From assembly GCF_003688995.1 (NCBI RefSeq), contig NZ_PENI01000058.1:1-36039 (forward strand): a stretch of DNA of 36,039 nt, read 5' to 3'. Origin of the DNA: Streptomyces shenzhenensis. Lineage in GTDB: Bacteria > Actinomycetota > Actinomycetes > Streptomycetales > Streptomycetaceae. A program made the translations under genes and the position numbers. Shown piece by piece: positions 24,116 to 32,083 of this stretch (position 1 is its first letter; each line of letters starts with the position of its first letter). Below the pieces are notes generated by a model. The model did not search any database. It was not told where the DNA came from and saw only the letters and a list, made by a program, of their open reading frames with translations.

Positions 24116-24833
24116 AGTTCCTCCTGCTTGGTCGAGCACCCTCGTGCCGTGCCGGGGCGACCATCTCGTGTCGTTCTCAGTCGTCCGTTGTCGTGCGAGG
24201 TAGTCCGATCCACCGGTTCTCCCCCTGGGGCGCCGACGTCCCGTCCACAGGTACCGGCGTCGCGCCCACTCCCAGCCTAATCACCGAGCCCCCCGCCCCG
24301 GCAGGCCCGTCCGCACCTGAGCCCGCGCCCACTGCGTCACACCCTGCCCTGAAGTGCCGTACACAGTCCGCGTATCGGTGAACAATCCGCGAGACAAGTA
24401 TGAACAAGAGGGACGGATCCTTGCGGGAGACGATCCTCGCGGAGCCCGAACCGACGTGCCGCGCAAGAGGATCCGGTCGCGTGCGTACCGGTGCCGGAGG
24501 CCGGCTCCTGTCGTCCGCGGGGGACGGCAGCGGGCACGCCGACGGGGAGGCCACGATCCCCAACCCGCGTCACGCGCCCGGCACCTGGGCCACCGACAAG
24601 CAGGTCTTCGTCATGAGCAAGGAGAACATCGCCAACGACCGGCCGGCGGACTGGATCGTGGCGTTCGGTCTCGCCACGGGGCGTCTTCGGGCCGGCCGCG
24701 GTGGTGACCTGGAACCCGAGCACGGACCGGCCTCGAACACCGACCTACGCGCGCGTAGATGTAGATGCAGAGGGGGAGGATCACCGGCGCACGCACACCG
24801 GTACCTTCCCGTCCCTCTACGCGCGCGTGCCGC
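24116..24833. other. Gene-poor stretch between the EspI-like and DUF397 genes
   Basis: No gene is recognised in about 720 nt. A + strand frame from ATG 24400 has strong third-position GC bias only in its middle (about 24520-24690, reading TWATDKQVFVMSKENIAND and PADWIVAFGLATGRL). It then runs on antisense through the DUF397 gene, so it looks like a remnant rather than a gene. A 14-bp palindrome CTACGCGCGCGTAG is at 24745-24758, a partial copy (CTACGCGCGCGTG) recurs near 24818, and GTAGAT is repeated at about 24755-24766. No ESX-type genes were seen on either strand. Confidence 0.5.
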
Positions 24834-25127
24834 TCACTCCGCGGCGGGCGCCCCGTCCTGCCGCGCGGGCTCCAGATCGAACTCGCCGTCCCGCGCGCCG
24901 AGCACGAACGCCCGCCACTCCGCCTCGGTGTACCGCAGCACGGTGTCCGGATCGAGAGACGACCGCATGGCCACGGCCCCGCCGGGCAGATACGCGATCT
25001 CGACCCGCTCCTCGTGCTCCTCCGTGCCCGGCGCGCTGTGCCACTCGACGTCCGAGATGTCGAGCGCGTACAGCTCATCGCGCTCCCGCTCCTTGCGCGC
25101 CTTGATCTCCTGCGCCGTCTCCGCCAT
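24834..25127 (-). CDS. DUF397 family protein
   Basis: This 97-residue protein ends in a DUF397-like domain: DISDVEWHSAPGTEEHEERVEIAYLPGGAVAMRSS, LDPDTVLRYTEAEWRAFVLGARDGEFD. In the usual family form this is a Cys/Glu-Val-Ala core, then VAVRDS, then a FTxxEWxAFxxG end. A charged helix (AQEIKARKERERDELYAL) precedes it. Such small proteins abound in streptomycetes, often beside helix-turn-helix regulators as presumed partners; no such regulator is adjacent. The start is ATG at 25127 with GGAAGGGG about 10 nt upstream; a start at 25148 is possible. It is divergent from rpsO. Confidence 0.8.
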   Translation of the reverse strand: MAETAQEIKARKERERDELYALDISDVEWHSAPGTEEHEERVEIAYLPGGAVAMRSSLDPDTVLRYTEAEWRAFVLGARDGEFDLEPARQDGAPAAE

Positions 25128-25235
25128 GCCGCAGCGACCCCTTCCCACCGTTGATCCGGGCGTTCACCCTAATGGCCGCCATGCCCGCCGAGGAGTGCTT
25201 CGGCGGCCGCGGCGAAGGCGCCCGCAACCTCCTGG

Positions 25236-25241
25236 TACCCT
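25236..25241 (+). promoter_or_regulatory. Possible rpsO promoter -10 element
   Basis: TACCCT in the context TGGTACCCTGAG matches the TAnnnT pattern about 150 nt upstream of rpsO. No good -35 is visible. It would give a leader of roughly 140 nt. Confidence 0.35.
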
Positions 25242-25329
25242 GAGTGACGGCCGTCTGTGTACGTACCCCGGAAGCCCTCACGGGCCTCGGCGGGCGCGCG
25301 AGACGGATCCCCGCCTCCGAGTTGCGGAA

Positions 25330-25357
25330 GCTCCCCCGAGATGAAGACCGGGGGCGC
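25330..25357 (+). promoter_or_regulatory. Leader hairpin upstream of rpsO
   Basis: GCTCCCCCG (25330-25338) can pair with CGGGGGCGC (25349-25357), eight of nine pairs, 20 nt before the AGAGGAG of rpsO. S15 represses its own mRNA through leader structures in several bacteria, so this hairpin is a candidate; that is inference. Confidence 0.4.
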
Positions 25358-25390
25358 TCGGCGGCCACTCACAGATCAAGAGGAGTACGC

Positions 25391-25678
25391 GTGTCGCTCG
25401 ACGCCACCACGAAGAAGCAGATCATCTCCGAGTTCGGTACCAAGGAGGGCGACACCGGCTCCCCCGAGGTCCAGGTCGCTCTGCTGTCCCGTCGGATCTC
25501 CGACCTGACGGAGCACCTGAAGACCCACAAGCACGACCACCACTCCCGCCGTGGTCTGCTGATCCTCGTCGGTCAGCGCCGCCGCCTGCTGCAGTACCTG
25601 GCGAAGAAGGACATCCAGCGCTTCCGCGCCCTGGTCGACCGCCTCGGCATCCGCCGCGGTGCGGCGGGCGCCAAGTAA
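25391..25678 (+). CDS. rpsO: 30S ribosomal protein S15
   Basis: This 95-residue primary 16S-binding protein is full length. Family sequence is SLDATTKKQIISEFGTKEGDTGSPEVQVALLSRRI, LTEHLKTHKHDHHSRRGLLILVGQRRRLLQYL, KKDIQRFRALVDRLGIRR. The residues that contact 16S rRNA (TGSPEVQVA, HKHDHHSRRGL) are intact. The start is GTG at 25391 with AGAGGAG upstream; the longer open frame is the leader. It is the first gene of the rpsO-pnp unit, with a strong hairpin between the two. Confidence 0.98.
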   Translation: MSLDATTKKQIISEFGTKEGDTGSPEVQVALLSRRISDLTEHLKTHKHDHHSRRGLLILVGQRRRLLQYLAKKDIQRFRALVDRLGIRRGAAGAK

Positions 25679-25692
25679 GACACCGTGCGAAG

Positions 25693-25730
25693 GGGAGCGG
25701 TTCCCGGGACGATCGGGGGCCGCTCCCTTT
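25693..25730 (+). terminator. Intercistronic hairpin between rpsO and pnp
   Basis: A 14-bp stem (25693-25706 with 25714-25727, two G-T pairs) with a 7-nt loop is followed by TTT. It starts 14 nt after the rpsO stop. In S. coelicolor the rpsO-pnp intergenic region is known to contain a structure cut by RNase III, so this may be a partial terminator and a processing site. Confidence 0.7.
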
Positions 25731-25990
25731 GCTGTACGTACGGAAACGTGCGGAGTGTCACTCACGCTTTGTAGTGTGGTAGCACAACGCAATACGGACG
25801 ACACAGCACGACAACGAACGAGGAGGAGCGCGCCTCGCCGCCGCCGGTCCTCGGTAGTGGCCCCCGGGGAGCGAACCCGGGTGCTTCGATCGAAGACCGG
25901 CCCGCACCAGACGGAGCGCTTCTCCGCAACCGCCCCCCTGCCACACGGGCAGCCACGGGGCGAAGACGACAAGTAACGGAGAAAACGCTA
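25731..25990 (+). promoter_or_regulatory. pnp leader region
   Basis: About 260 noncoding nt precede pnp. TAGTGT at 25772-25777 is a possible -10 element. A CCCGGG...CCCGGG hairpin (25863-25868 with 25876-25881) and a 12-bp palindrome CTTCGATCGAAG (25884-25895) follow. Known biology of pnp (autoregulation through a 5' leader hairpin after RNase III cleavage) makes these structures candidates for control; the link is inferred. Confidence 0.4.
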
Positions 25991-28231
25991 GTGGAGAACG
26001 AGACCCACTACGCCGAGGCCGTCATCGACAACGGCGCCTTCGGCACCCGCACCATCCGCTTCGAGACGGGCCGCCTGGCCAAGCAGGCCGCCGGTTCCGC
26101 CGTGGCGTACCTGGACGACGACACCATGGTGCTGTCGGCCACCACCGCCTCCAAGAACCCCAAGGACCAGCTCGACTTCTTCCCGCTGACGGTGGACGTC
26201 GAGGAGCGGATGTACGCGGCCGGGAAGATCCCCGGCAGCTTCTTCCGCCGTGAGGGCCGCCCCTCCGAGGACGCGATCCTCACCTGCCGGCTCATCGACC
26301 GGCCGCTGCGCCCCTCCTTCAAGAAGGGCCTGCGCAACGAGATCCAGGTCGTGGCCACGATCATGGCCCTCAACCCCGACCACCTGTACGACGTCGTCGC
26401 GATCAACGCCGCGTCCGCGTCCACCCAGCTGGCCGGCCTGCCCTTCTCCGGTCCGATCGGCGGCGTCCGCGTCGCGCTGATCGGCGGCCAGTGGGTGGCG
26501 TTCCCGACCCACACCGAGCTGGCGGACGCCGTCTTCGACATGGTGGTCGCCGGTCGCGTCCTGGAGGACGGCGACATCGCGATCATGATGGTCGAGGCCG
26601 AGGCCACCGAGGAGACCATCAAGCTGGTCGCCGGCGGCACCGAGGCGCCGACCGAGGAGGTCGTCGCCGCCGGCCTGGACGCCGCGAAGCCGTTCATCAA
26701 GGTCCTGTGCAAGGCCCAGGCCGACCTCGCCGCCAAGGCCGCCAAGCCGGTCGGCGAGTTCCCGATCTTCCTGGACTACCAGGACGACGTGCTGGAGGCG
26801 CTGACCGGCGCCGTCCGCCCCGAGCTGGCCCAGGCGCTCACCATCGCCGGCAAGCAGGAGCGCGAGGCGGAGCTGGACCGCGTCAAGCAGCTCGCCGCCG
26901 AGAAGCTGCTGCCGGAGTTCGAGGGCCGCGAGAAGGAGATCTCCGCCGCGTACCGCTCGCTGACCAAGAGCCTGGTCCGGGAGCGCGTCATCAAGGAGAA
27001 GAAGCGCATCGACGGCCGTGGCGTGACGGACATCCGTACGCTCGCCGCCGAGGTCGAGGCCATCCCGCGGGTGCACGGTTCCGCGCTGTTCGAGCGTGGC
27101 GAGACCCAGATCCTGGGCGTCACCACCCTCAACATGCTCCGTATGGAGCAGCAGCTGGACACCCTCTCCCCGGTGACCCGCAAGCGCTACATGCACAACT
27201 ACAACTTCCCGCCGTACTCCACCGGCGAGACCGGCCGCGTCGGCTCCCCGAAGCGCCGCGAGATCGGCCACGGCGCCCTCGCCGAGCGCGCCCTGATCCC
27301 GGTCTTGCCGGCCCGCGAGGAGTTCCCCTACGCGATCCGTCAGGTGTCCGAGGCCCTCGGCTCCAACGGCTCGACGTCCATGGGCTCCGTCTGCGCCTCC
27401 ACCATGTCGCTGCTGAACGCCGGTGTGCCGCTGAAGGCCCCGGTCGCCGGCATCGCCATGGGCCTGATCTCCCAGGAGATCGACGGCGAGACGCACTACG
27501 TCACCCTCACCGACATCCTCGGTGCGGAGGACGCCTTCGGTGACATGGACTTCAAGGTCGCCGGCACGAAGGACTTCGTGACCGCCCTCCAGCTCGACAC
27601 CAAGCTGGACGGCATCCCGGCCTCCGTCCTGGCCGCGGCCCTCAAGCAGGCCCGCGACGCCCGCCTGCACATCCTCGACGTGATGATGGAGGCCATCGAC
27701 CGGCCCGACGAGATGTCCCCGCACGCCCCGCGGATCATCACCGTCAAGATCCCCGTCGACAAGATCGGCGAGGTCATCGGCCCCAAGGGCAAGATGATCA
27801 ACCAGATCCAGGAGGACACGGGCGCCGAGATCACCATCGAGGACGACGGCACGATCTACATCGGTGCCGCCGACGGTCCGTCCGCCGAGGCCGCCCGCGC
27901 CACGATCAACGGCATCGCCAACCCGACGATGCCCGAGGTCGGCGAGCGCTACCTCGGTACGGTCGTGAAGACGACCACCTTCGGTGCGTTCGTCTCCCTG
28001 ATGCCCGGCAAGGACGGTCTGCTGCACATCTCGCAGATCCGCAAGCTGGCCGGCGGCAAGCGCGTGGAGAACGTCGACGACGTCCTCGGCGTGGGCCAGA
28101 AGGTCCAGGTCGAGATCGCCGAGATCGACTCCCGCGGCAAGCTCTCCCTCATCCCGGTGATCGAGGGCGAGGACAGTGCCTCCGACGGCGCCGCCGCGGA
28201 CTCGGACAAGAAGGACGACGCCGACAAGTGA
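25991..28231 (+). CDS. pnp: Polyribonucleotide nucleotidyltransferase (PNPase)
   Basis: This 746-residue 3'-5' phosphorolytic exoribonuclease also adds 3' tails in Streptomyces; it was earlier called guanosine pentaphosphate synthetase I there. Domains in order are RNase PH core 1 (about 15-145), the helical linker (about 250-325), RNase PH core 2 starting KKRIDGRGVTDIRTLAAEVEAI (about 335-560), a KH domain with GEVIGPKGKMINQIQEDTGAE near 595, and an S1 domain (LGTVVKTTTFGAFVSLMPGKDGLLHISQI) from about 653. It ends in an acidic/Lys tail. The start is GTG at 25991 with GGAGA about 8 nt upstream. Its stop overlaps the next start by 4 nt (GTGA). Confidence 0.98.
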   Translation: MENETHYAEAVIDNGAFGTRTIRFETGRLAKQAAGSAVAYLDDDTMVLSATTASKNPKDQLDFFPLTVDVEERMYAAGKIPGSFFRREGRPSEDAILTCRLIDRPLRPSFKKGLRNEIQVVATIMALNPDHLYDVVAINAASASTQLAGLPFSGPIGGVRVALIGGQWVAFPTHTELADAVFDMVVAGRVLEDGDIAIMMVEAEATEETIKLVAGGTEAPTEEVVAAGLDAAKPFIKVLCKAQADLAAKAAKPVGEFPIFLDYQDDVLEALTGAVRPELAQALTIAGKQEREAELDRVKQLAAEKLLPEFEGREKEISAAYRSLTKSLVRERVIKEKKRIDGRGVTDIRTLAAEVEAIPRVHGSALFERGETQILGVTTLNMLRMEQQLDTLSPVTRKRYMHNYNFPPYSTGETGRVGSPKRREIGHGALAERALIPVLPAREEFPYAIRQVSEALGSNGSTSMGSVCASTMSLLNAGVPLKAPVAGIAMGLISQEIDGETHYVTLTDILGAEDAFGDMDFKVAGTKDFVTALQLDTKLDGIPASVLAAALKQARDARLHILDVMMEAIDRPDEMSPHAPRIITVKIPVDKIGEVIGPKGKMINQIQEDTGAEITIEDDGTIYIGAADGPSAEAARATINGIANPTMPEVGERYLGTVVKTTTFGAFVSLMPGKDGLLHISQIRKLAGGKRVENVDDVLGVGQKVQVEIAEIDSRGKLSLIPVIEGEDSASDGAAADSDKKDDADK

Positions 28232-29607
28232 CGTCGCGTAACGCCACGGCGACGGCCCGCACCTCCACGGAGGCGCGGGCCGTTGCCCGTACCCAAACGC
28301 TCATCAAGGGCACCAACGGCATCGGCACGGTCCGCAAGACCACCCTCCCGGGCGGCCTGCGCATCGTCACCGAGACCCTGCCCTCGGTGCGCTCCGCCAC
28401 CTTCGGCATCTGGGCGCACGTCGGCTCCCGTGACGAGACGCCGTCCCTCAACGGCGCCACGCACTACCTGGAGCACCTGCTCTTCAAGGGCACCGGCCGC
28501 AGGTCAGCGCTGGACATCTCCGCCGCGATCGACGCGGTCGGCGGCGAGATGAACGCGTTCACGGCGAAGGAGTACACGTGCTACTACGCGCGCGTGCTCG
28601 ACACCGACCTGCCGCTCGCCATCGACGTCGTCTGCGACATGCTCACCGGCTCGCTGATCCTCGAAGAGGACGTCAACGTCGAGCGCGGCGCCATCCTCGA
28701 AGAGATCGCGATGACCGAGGACGACCCTGGCGACTGTGTGCACGATCTGTTCGCGCACACCATGTTCGGCGACAACGCCCTGGGCCGGCCCGTCCTCGGC
28801 ACGGTCGACACGGTCAACGCCCTCTCCGCGGACCGCATCCGCCGCTTCTACAAGAAGCACTACGACCCGACGCACCTGGTCGTGGCCGCCGCGGGCAACA
28901 TCGACCACAACAAGGTCGTACGCCAGGTCAGGGCCGCCTTCGAGAAGGCCGGCGCCCTCGGCGGCCCGGACGCGGTGCCCGTCGCCCCGCGTGACGGCCG
29001 CCGTACGATCCGCACCGCGGGCCGCGTCGAGCTGCTCGGCCGCAAGACCGAGCAGGCACACGTCGTGCTCGGCATGCCGGGCCTGGCCCGCACCGACGAC
29101 CGCCGCTGGGCGCTCGGCGTGCTGAACACGGCCCTCGGCGGCGGCATGTCCTCCCGGCTGTTCCAGGAGGTCCGCGAGAAGCGCGGCCTGGCCTACAGCG
29201 TGTACTCGTACACCTCCGGGTTCGCCGACTGCGGCCTGTTCGGCGTGTACGCGGGCTGCCGCCCGAGCCAGGTGCACGACGTGCTGAAGATCTGCCGCGA
29301 CGAACTGGACCACGTCGCCGAGCACGGGCTGTCCGACGACGAGATCGCCCGCGCCATGGGGCAGCTCCAGGGCTCGACGGTGCTCGGCCTGGAGGACACC
29401 GGCGCGCTGATGAACCGTATCGGCAAGAGCGAGCTGTGCTGGGGCGAGCAGATGTCCGTGGACGCCATGCTGGCCCGGATCGCGCAGGTCACCCCGGACG
29501 AGGTCCGCGCCGTCGCCCGTGACGTCCTCGGCCGGCGGCCCTCGCTGTCGGTCATCGGCCCGCTGAAGGACAAGCAGGCCTCGCGGCTGCACGAGGCCGT
29601 CGCCTAG
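28228..29607 (+). CDS. M16 family zinc peptidase
   Basis: This 459-residue protein resembles mitochondrial processing peptidase beta and the PNPase-linked M16 proteases of bacteria. The inverted zinc motif HYLEH is at 79-83, with the third ligand expected in LEEIAMTEDD (Glu158 or 159). The C-terminal half has the RKTEQAHVVLGMPG strand and the Arg/Tyr segment FQEVREKRGLAYSVYSY, typical of the second M16 domain. The first 30 residues are basic and Thr/Ala-rich, without a signal peptide, so it is probably cytoplasmic. The start is GTG at 28228, overlapping the pnp stop, so it is translationally coupled to PNPase. The substrate is unknown. dapB follows 39 nt downstream. Confidence 0.93.
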   Translation: MTSRNATATARTSTEARAVARTQTLIKGTNGIGTVRKTTLPGGLRIVTETLPSVRSATFGIWAHVGSRDETPSLNGATHYLEHLLFKGTGRRSALDISAAIDAVGGEMNAFTAKEYTCYYARVLDTDLPLAIDVVCDMLTGSLILEEDVNVERGAILEEIAMTEDDPGDCVHDLFAHTMFGDNALGRPVLGTVDTVNALSADRIRRFYKKHYDPTHLVVAAAGNIDHNKVVRQVRAAFEKAGALGGPDAVPVAPRDGRRTIRTAGRVELLGRKTEQAHVVLGMPGLARTDDRRWALGVLNTALGGGMSSRLFQEVREKRGLAYSVYSYTSGFADCGLFGVYAGCRPSQVHDVLKICRDELDHVAEHGLSDDEIARAMGQLQGSTVLGLEDTGALMNRIGKSELCWGEQMSVDAMLARIAQVTPDEVRAVARDVLGRRPSLSVIGPLKDKQASRLHEAVA

Positions 29608-29646
29608 AGCACCCGGTCACATCACCTCCGGTTAGGAAGCAAGAAC

Positions 29647-30399
29647 ATGAGCAAGCTGCGCGTGGCGGTCCTCGGGGCCAGGGGCCGGATCGGTTCCGAG
29701 GCGGTACGGGCGGTCGAGGCCGCCGAGGACCTGGAACTGGTCGCCGCCCTCGGCCGGGGCGACAAGCTGGAGACGCTGGCGGACACCGGCGCCCAGGTCG
29801 TGGTCGAACTGACCACCCCCGCCTCGGTGATGGGTAACCTCGACTTCTGCGTACGGCACGGCATCCACGCCGTCGTCGGCACCACCGGCTGGACCGAGGA
29901 GCGCCTCGCACAGCTGCGCGGCTGGCTCGCCCAGTCCCCGGAGACGGGCGTGCTCATCGCCCCGAACTTCTCCATCGGCGCCGTCCTGACCATGAAGTTC
30001 GCGCAGATCGCCGCGCCCTACTTCGAGTCGGTCGAGGTCATCGAGCTGCACCACCCGAACAAGGTGGACGCCCCGTCCGGGACCGCCACACGCACGGCCC
30101 AGCTCATCGCGGAGGCGCGTCGGCAGGCCGGCTCGGCACCGGCGCCGGACGCGACGGTCAGCGCCCTCGACGGCGCCCGCGGCGCGAGCGTGGACGGCGT
30201 TCCCGTCCACGCCGTACGGCTGCGCGGGCTGCTCGCCCACCAGGAGGTGCTGCTCGGCGCCGAGGGCGAGACCCTCACCATCCGCCATGACTCCCTGCAC
30301 CACAGCAGCTTCATGCCGGGCATCCTGCTCGGCGCGCGCCGCGTGGTGTCGGCTCCAGGCCTGACGTTCGGCCTGGAGCACTTCCTGGACCTGGGCTGA
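29647..30399 (+). CDS. dapB: 4-hydroxy-tetrahydrodipicolinate reductase
   Basis: This 250-residue cytoplasmic NAD(P)H-dependent enzyme performs the second dedicated step of the diaminopimelate/lysine pathway, after DapA. The dinucleotide-binding loop is VAVLGARGRIGSE (GARGRIG, 10-16). The substrate segment is GTTGW (78-82), and the catalytic block IELHHPNKVDAPSGTA has His135, His136 and Lys139. The C-terminal HDSLHHSSFMPGILLGAR is also typical. Length is slightly short but normal for actinobacteria. The start is ATG at 29647 with AGGAAG upstream. dapA lies 2.6 kb downstream in the same orientation. Confidence 0.97.
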   Translation: MSKLRVAVLGARGRIGSEAVRAVEAAEDLELVAALGRGDKLETLADTGAQVVVELTTPASVMGNLDFCVRHGIHAVVGTTGWTEERLAQLRGWLAQSPETGVLIAPNFSIGAVLTMKFAQIAAPYFESVEVIELHHPNKVDAPSGTATRTAQLIAEARRQAGSAPAPDATVSALDGARGASVDGVPVHAVRLRGLLAHQEVLLGAEGETLTIRHDSLHHSSFMPGILLGARRVVSAPGLTFGLEHFLDLG

Positions 30400-30418
30400 T
30401 CCGAGGAACCCCATTCAG

Positions 30419-30862
30419 ATGCGCGCGAGAATCTCCTACGCCGTCACGGCCGCCCTGCTGGTCTTCTACTTCGTCCTGGTCGGCAGCCGTGGCGTCATGC
30501 TCATCCAGTCCGGCAGCCTGCTGACCGTCACCTTCGGGATCGCGGTGCTGATCCTGCCGGTGATCGGCGTGTGGTTCCTGTGGAAGAACACCCAGTTCGT
30601 CCGCCGGGCCAACCAGCTCGCCGCCGAACTCGACGCCGAGGGCGGCCTGCCCGTCGACGAGTTGAGGCGCACCGCCGCCGGCCACATCGACCGCGACTCG
30701 GCCGACGAGGTCTTCGCCCGGCGCAAGGCCGAGACGGAGGCGGCCCCCGGCGACTGGCGCAGCTGGTTCCGCCTCGCCGTCGCCTACCACGACGCCCGCG
30801 ACACCCCGCGCGCCCGCAAGGCGATGCAGCGGGCCATCGCGCTGCATCAGTCGGCGCGCTGA
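30419..30862 (+). CDS. Small membrane protein with C-terminal TPR-like helices
   Basis: This 147-residue protein has two predicted membrane helices (about 5-22 and 34-55, the second reading LLTVTFGIAVLILPVIGVWFLW). The rest is cytoplasmic and helical, including a charged helix (QFVRRANQLAAELDAEG) and a C-terminal pair DWRSWFRLAVAYHDARDTPRARKAMQRAIALHQ that looks like one tetratricopeptide repeat. The start is ATG at 30419 with GAGGAA about 11 nt upstream, 19 nt after dapB, so it is probably in the pnp-M16-dapB transcript. The function is unknown. A 13-bp terminator follows. Confidence 0.85.
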   Translation: MRARISYAVTAALLVFYFVLVGSRGVMLIQSGSLLTVTFGIAVLILPVIGVWFLWKNTQFVRRANQLAAELDAEGGLPVDELRRTAAGHIDRDSADEVFARRKAETEAAPGDWRSWFRLAVAYHDARDTPRARKAMQRAIALHQSAR

Positions 30863-30919
30863 GGCGGTACGAGTCACCGGCGCGCCGCGGCAGGCGTGCC
30901 ACGGGTCCGGCAACGGAGC

Positions 30920-30951
30920 GGGGCCCGGTCCGGCTGTGCGGACCGGGCCCC
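30920..30951. terminator. Bidirectional terminator
   Basis: A perfect 13-bp stem (GGGGCCCGGTCCG at 30920-30932 and its complement at 30939-30951) with the 6-nt loop GCTGTG lies between the converging genes ending at 30862 and 30967. Confidence 0.85.
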
Positions 30952-30966
30952 ACCTCCGTGTGCCGT

Positions 30967-31521
30967 TCAGTCCCGCCGGTACTCCGCCGCCCAGGCCTCC
31001 ACGGTGTCCGCCGCCCGGTCGAAGGCCGAGACCCGCGACAGGAAGTCGAGGCCGTGCGTGGTCAGCAGCGGCGCGGTGTCCTCGTCCGTACGGTCCTTGC
31101 GGAGGAGGACCAGCGCCTGCCCCTGCACCGTGCGCGGCAGCCCGAGCCAGCGCACCGGCTGCTGCACCGTGCGCACCGCGACCACCCGCTTCCAGGGCAC
31201 GGTGCGGGTGACCAGGAACTCCACATGGCGCACGCCGTGCGCGCTGACCCACACGCCCATGCGCAGCAGCCGCAGCGCTGAGGCGATGACGATCAGCGTG
31301 AGGGCGAACACCACCCCGGCGGAGGCCGGCGAGGCGGTCAGGGCGATGATGACGGCTCCGAACAGCACGAACGAGGCCAGCAGCAGCCACAGCGCGGCCG
31401 CTGCCACCCGCCAGGGGCCCGGCCGGTAGGGGCGGCGCCAACGGGCGCGGTCGTCGTACGGCAACGCGATGTCGTCGGCTGCCTCGAAGGATCGGTCGGC
31501 CGTCAGGAAGGGCAGGGGCAC
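30967..31521 (-). CDS. Membrane protein with PH-like domain
   Basis: This 184-residue protein has an N-terminal cytoplasmic tail (LPYDDRARWRRPYRPGPW), two adjacent membrane helices (about 38-61 and 67-87), and a C-terminal bacterial PH-like domain (MGVWVSAHGVRHVEFLVTRTVPWKRVVAVRTV...GQALVLLRKD). In this domain the ...W..V pattern is typical of such actinobacterial proteins. The start is GTG at 31521 with GAGGA six bases upstream. The role is unknown; it may sense or organise the membrane. It lies downstream of the 78-residue membrane protein on the same strand, with 135 nt between. Confidence 0.85.
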   Translation of the reverse strand: MPLPFLTADRSFEAADDIALPYDDRARWRRPYRPGPWRVAAAALWLLLASFVLFGAVIIALTASPASAGVVFALTLIVIASALRLLRMGVWVSAHGVRHVEFLVTRTVPWKRVVAVRTVQQPVRWLGLPRTVQGQALVLLRKDRTDEDTAPLLTTHGLDFLSRVSAFDRAADTVEAWAAEYRRD

Positions 31522-31587
31522 GGCTGGTCCTCACTCGTCCATGCATGGGCTGTGCCCGGTGAGGCTATCCGCCGGGGTCCCCGCTCA

Positions 31588-31613
31588 CCACCCTCGGGGG
31601 TCCGTAAGGGTGG
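31588..31613 (-). terminator. Weak hairpin downstream of the 78-residue protein gene
   Basis: CCACCCT (31588-31594) pairs with AGGGTGG (31607-31613) around a 12-nt loop, 44 nt beyond the stop of the minus-strand gene at 31657. The stem is short and the T-tract is absent. Confidence 0.35.
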
Positions 31614-31656
31614 GGCGTGCTCGGGCCGTGGCCGCGCGCATGGGCCGGCGCCCAGG

Positions 31657-31893
31657 TCAGCGCCCCTGCGAGGCCTGCGACTGCGGGGTCTGTGGGGCCG
31701 TGGGGGTGGACAGCGCCGGCACCCCGAGGACGAGGGAGCCCACGAGCCCGGCCACGAGGGTGACCCCGAGCAGCCAGCGCCCGGCTATCTGACCGGCGGA
31801 CGCACGCTGACGGGGCGGGGGAGCGACATTGCTGCGGAACCTCTCGGCCTCGACGAGGAAGGCGAACGGCACGGGTTCGCGCCGACGGAGCAT
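31657..31893 (-). CDS. Small single-helix membrane protein
   Basis: The product is 78 residues: a basic and acidic N-terminal segment (MLRRREPVPFAFLVEAERFRS), one membrane helix (RWLLGVTLVAGLVGSLVLGVPAL, about 39-61) and a Thr/Gln/Ser-rich tail, so it is anchored with a short external end. The start is ATG at 31893; GAGAGGAG stands about 11 nt upstream, slightly far, and another ATG closer to it opens a frame without membrane character. It is divergent from thyX with 190 nt between. The function is unknown. Confidence 0.6.
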   Translation of the reverse strand: MLRRREPVPFAFLVEAERFRSNVAPPPRQRASAGQIAGRWLLGVTLVAGLVGSLVLGVPALSTPTAPQTPQSQASQGR

Positions 31894-32014
31894 CGGGAGT
31901 GCATCTCCTCTCGGGAAGCGGACATCGGGATTCGAACGAGTGGCTTTCACCCGGACAGACGAGTGGGTGGCGAGAAAGGTGCCCGGTTTCGCCAAATTCA
32001 TTGGGACCCGGCAG

Positions 32015-32043
32015 TGAACGCCCGGTTTGGTGGGTCGTAGAGT
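32015..32043 (+). promoter_or_regulatory. Possible thyX promoter
   Basis: TAGAGT (32038-32043) fits the -10 pattern TAnnnT; TGAACG (32015-32020) lies 17 nt upstream as a weak -35. The gene start is 41 nt downstream. Confidence 0.4.
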
Positions 32044-32083
32044 GGCGTCGCCAAGTGACGAGATGGGAAGGACCCGCCGCATC

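Noticed and set aside
24400..25344. A 314-codon + frame starting at 24400 as a full gene
   Set aside because: Its second half runs antisense through the DUF397 gene and the rpsO leader, and its codon bias disappears there; at most a short remnant is supported.
25857..25895. A tRNA-like segment in the pnp leader (GGTTCGC-like loop on the minus strand)
   Set aside because: No acceptor, D or anticodon arms can be drawn and the loop does not fit a T-arm.
25988..28027. A 679-codon frame antisense to pnp
   Set aside because: It is a shadow of PNPase codon bias; it has no domain and no start signal.
31901..32020. Alternative small frame from the ATG nearer the GAGAGGAG site at about 31905 on the minus strand
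   Set aside because: It encodes a short Ser/Arg/Pro-rich peptide with no membrane helix and ends early; the frame from 31893 has a clear transmembrane segment.
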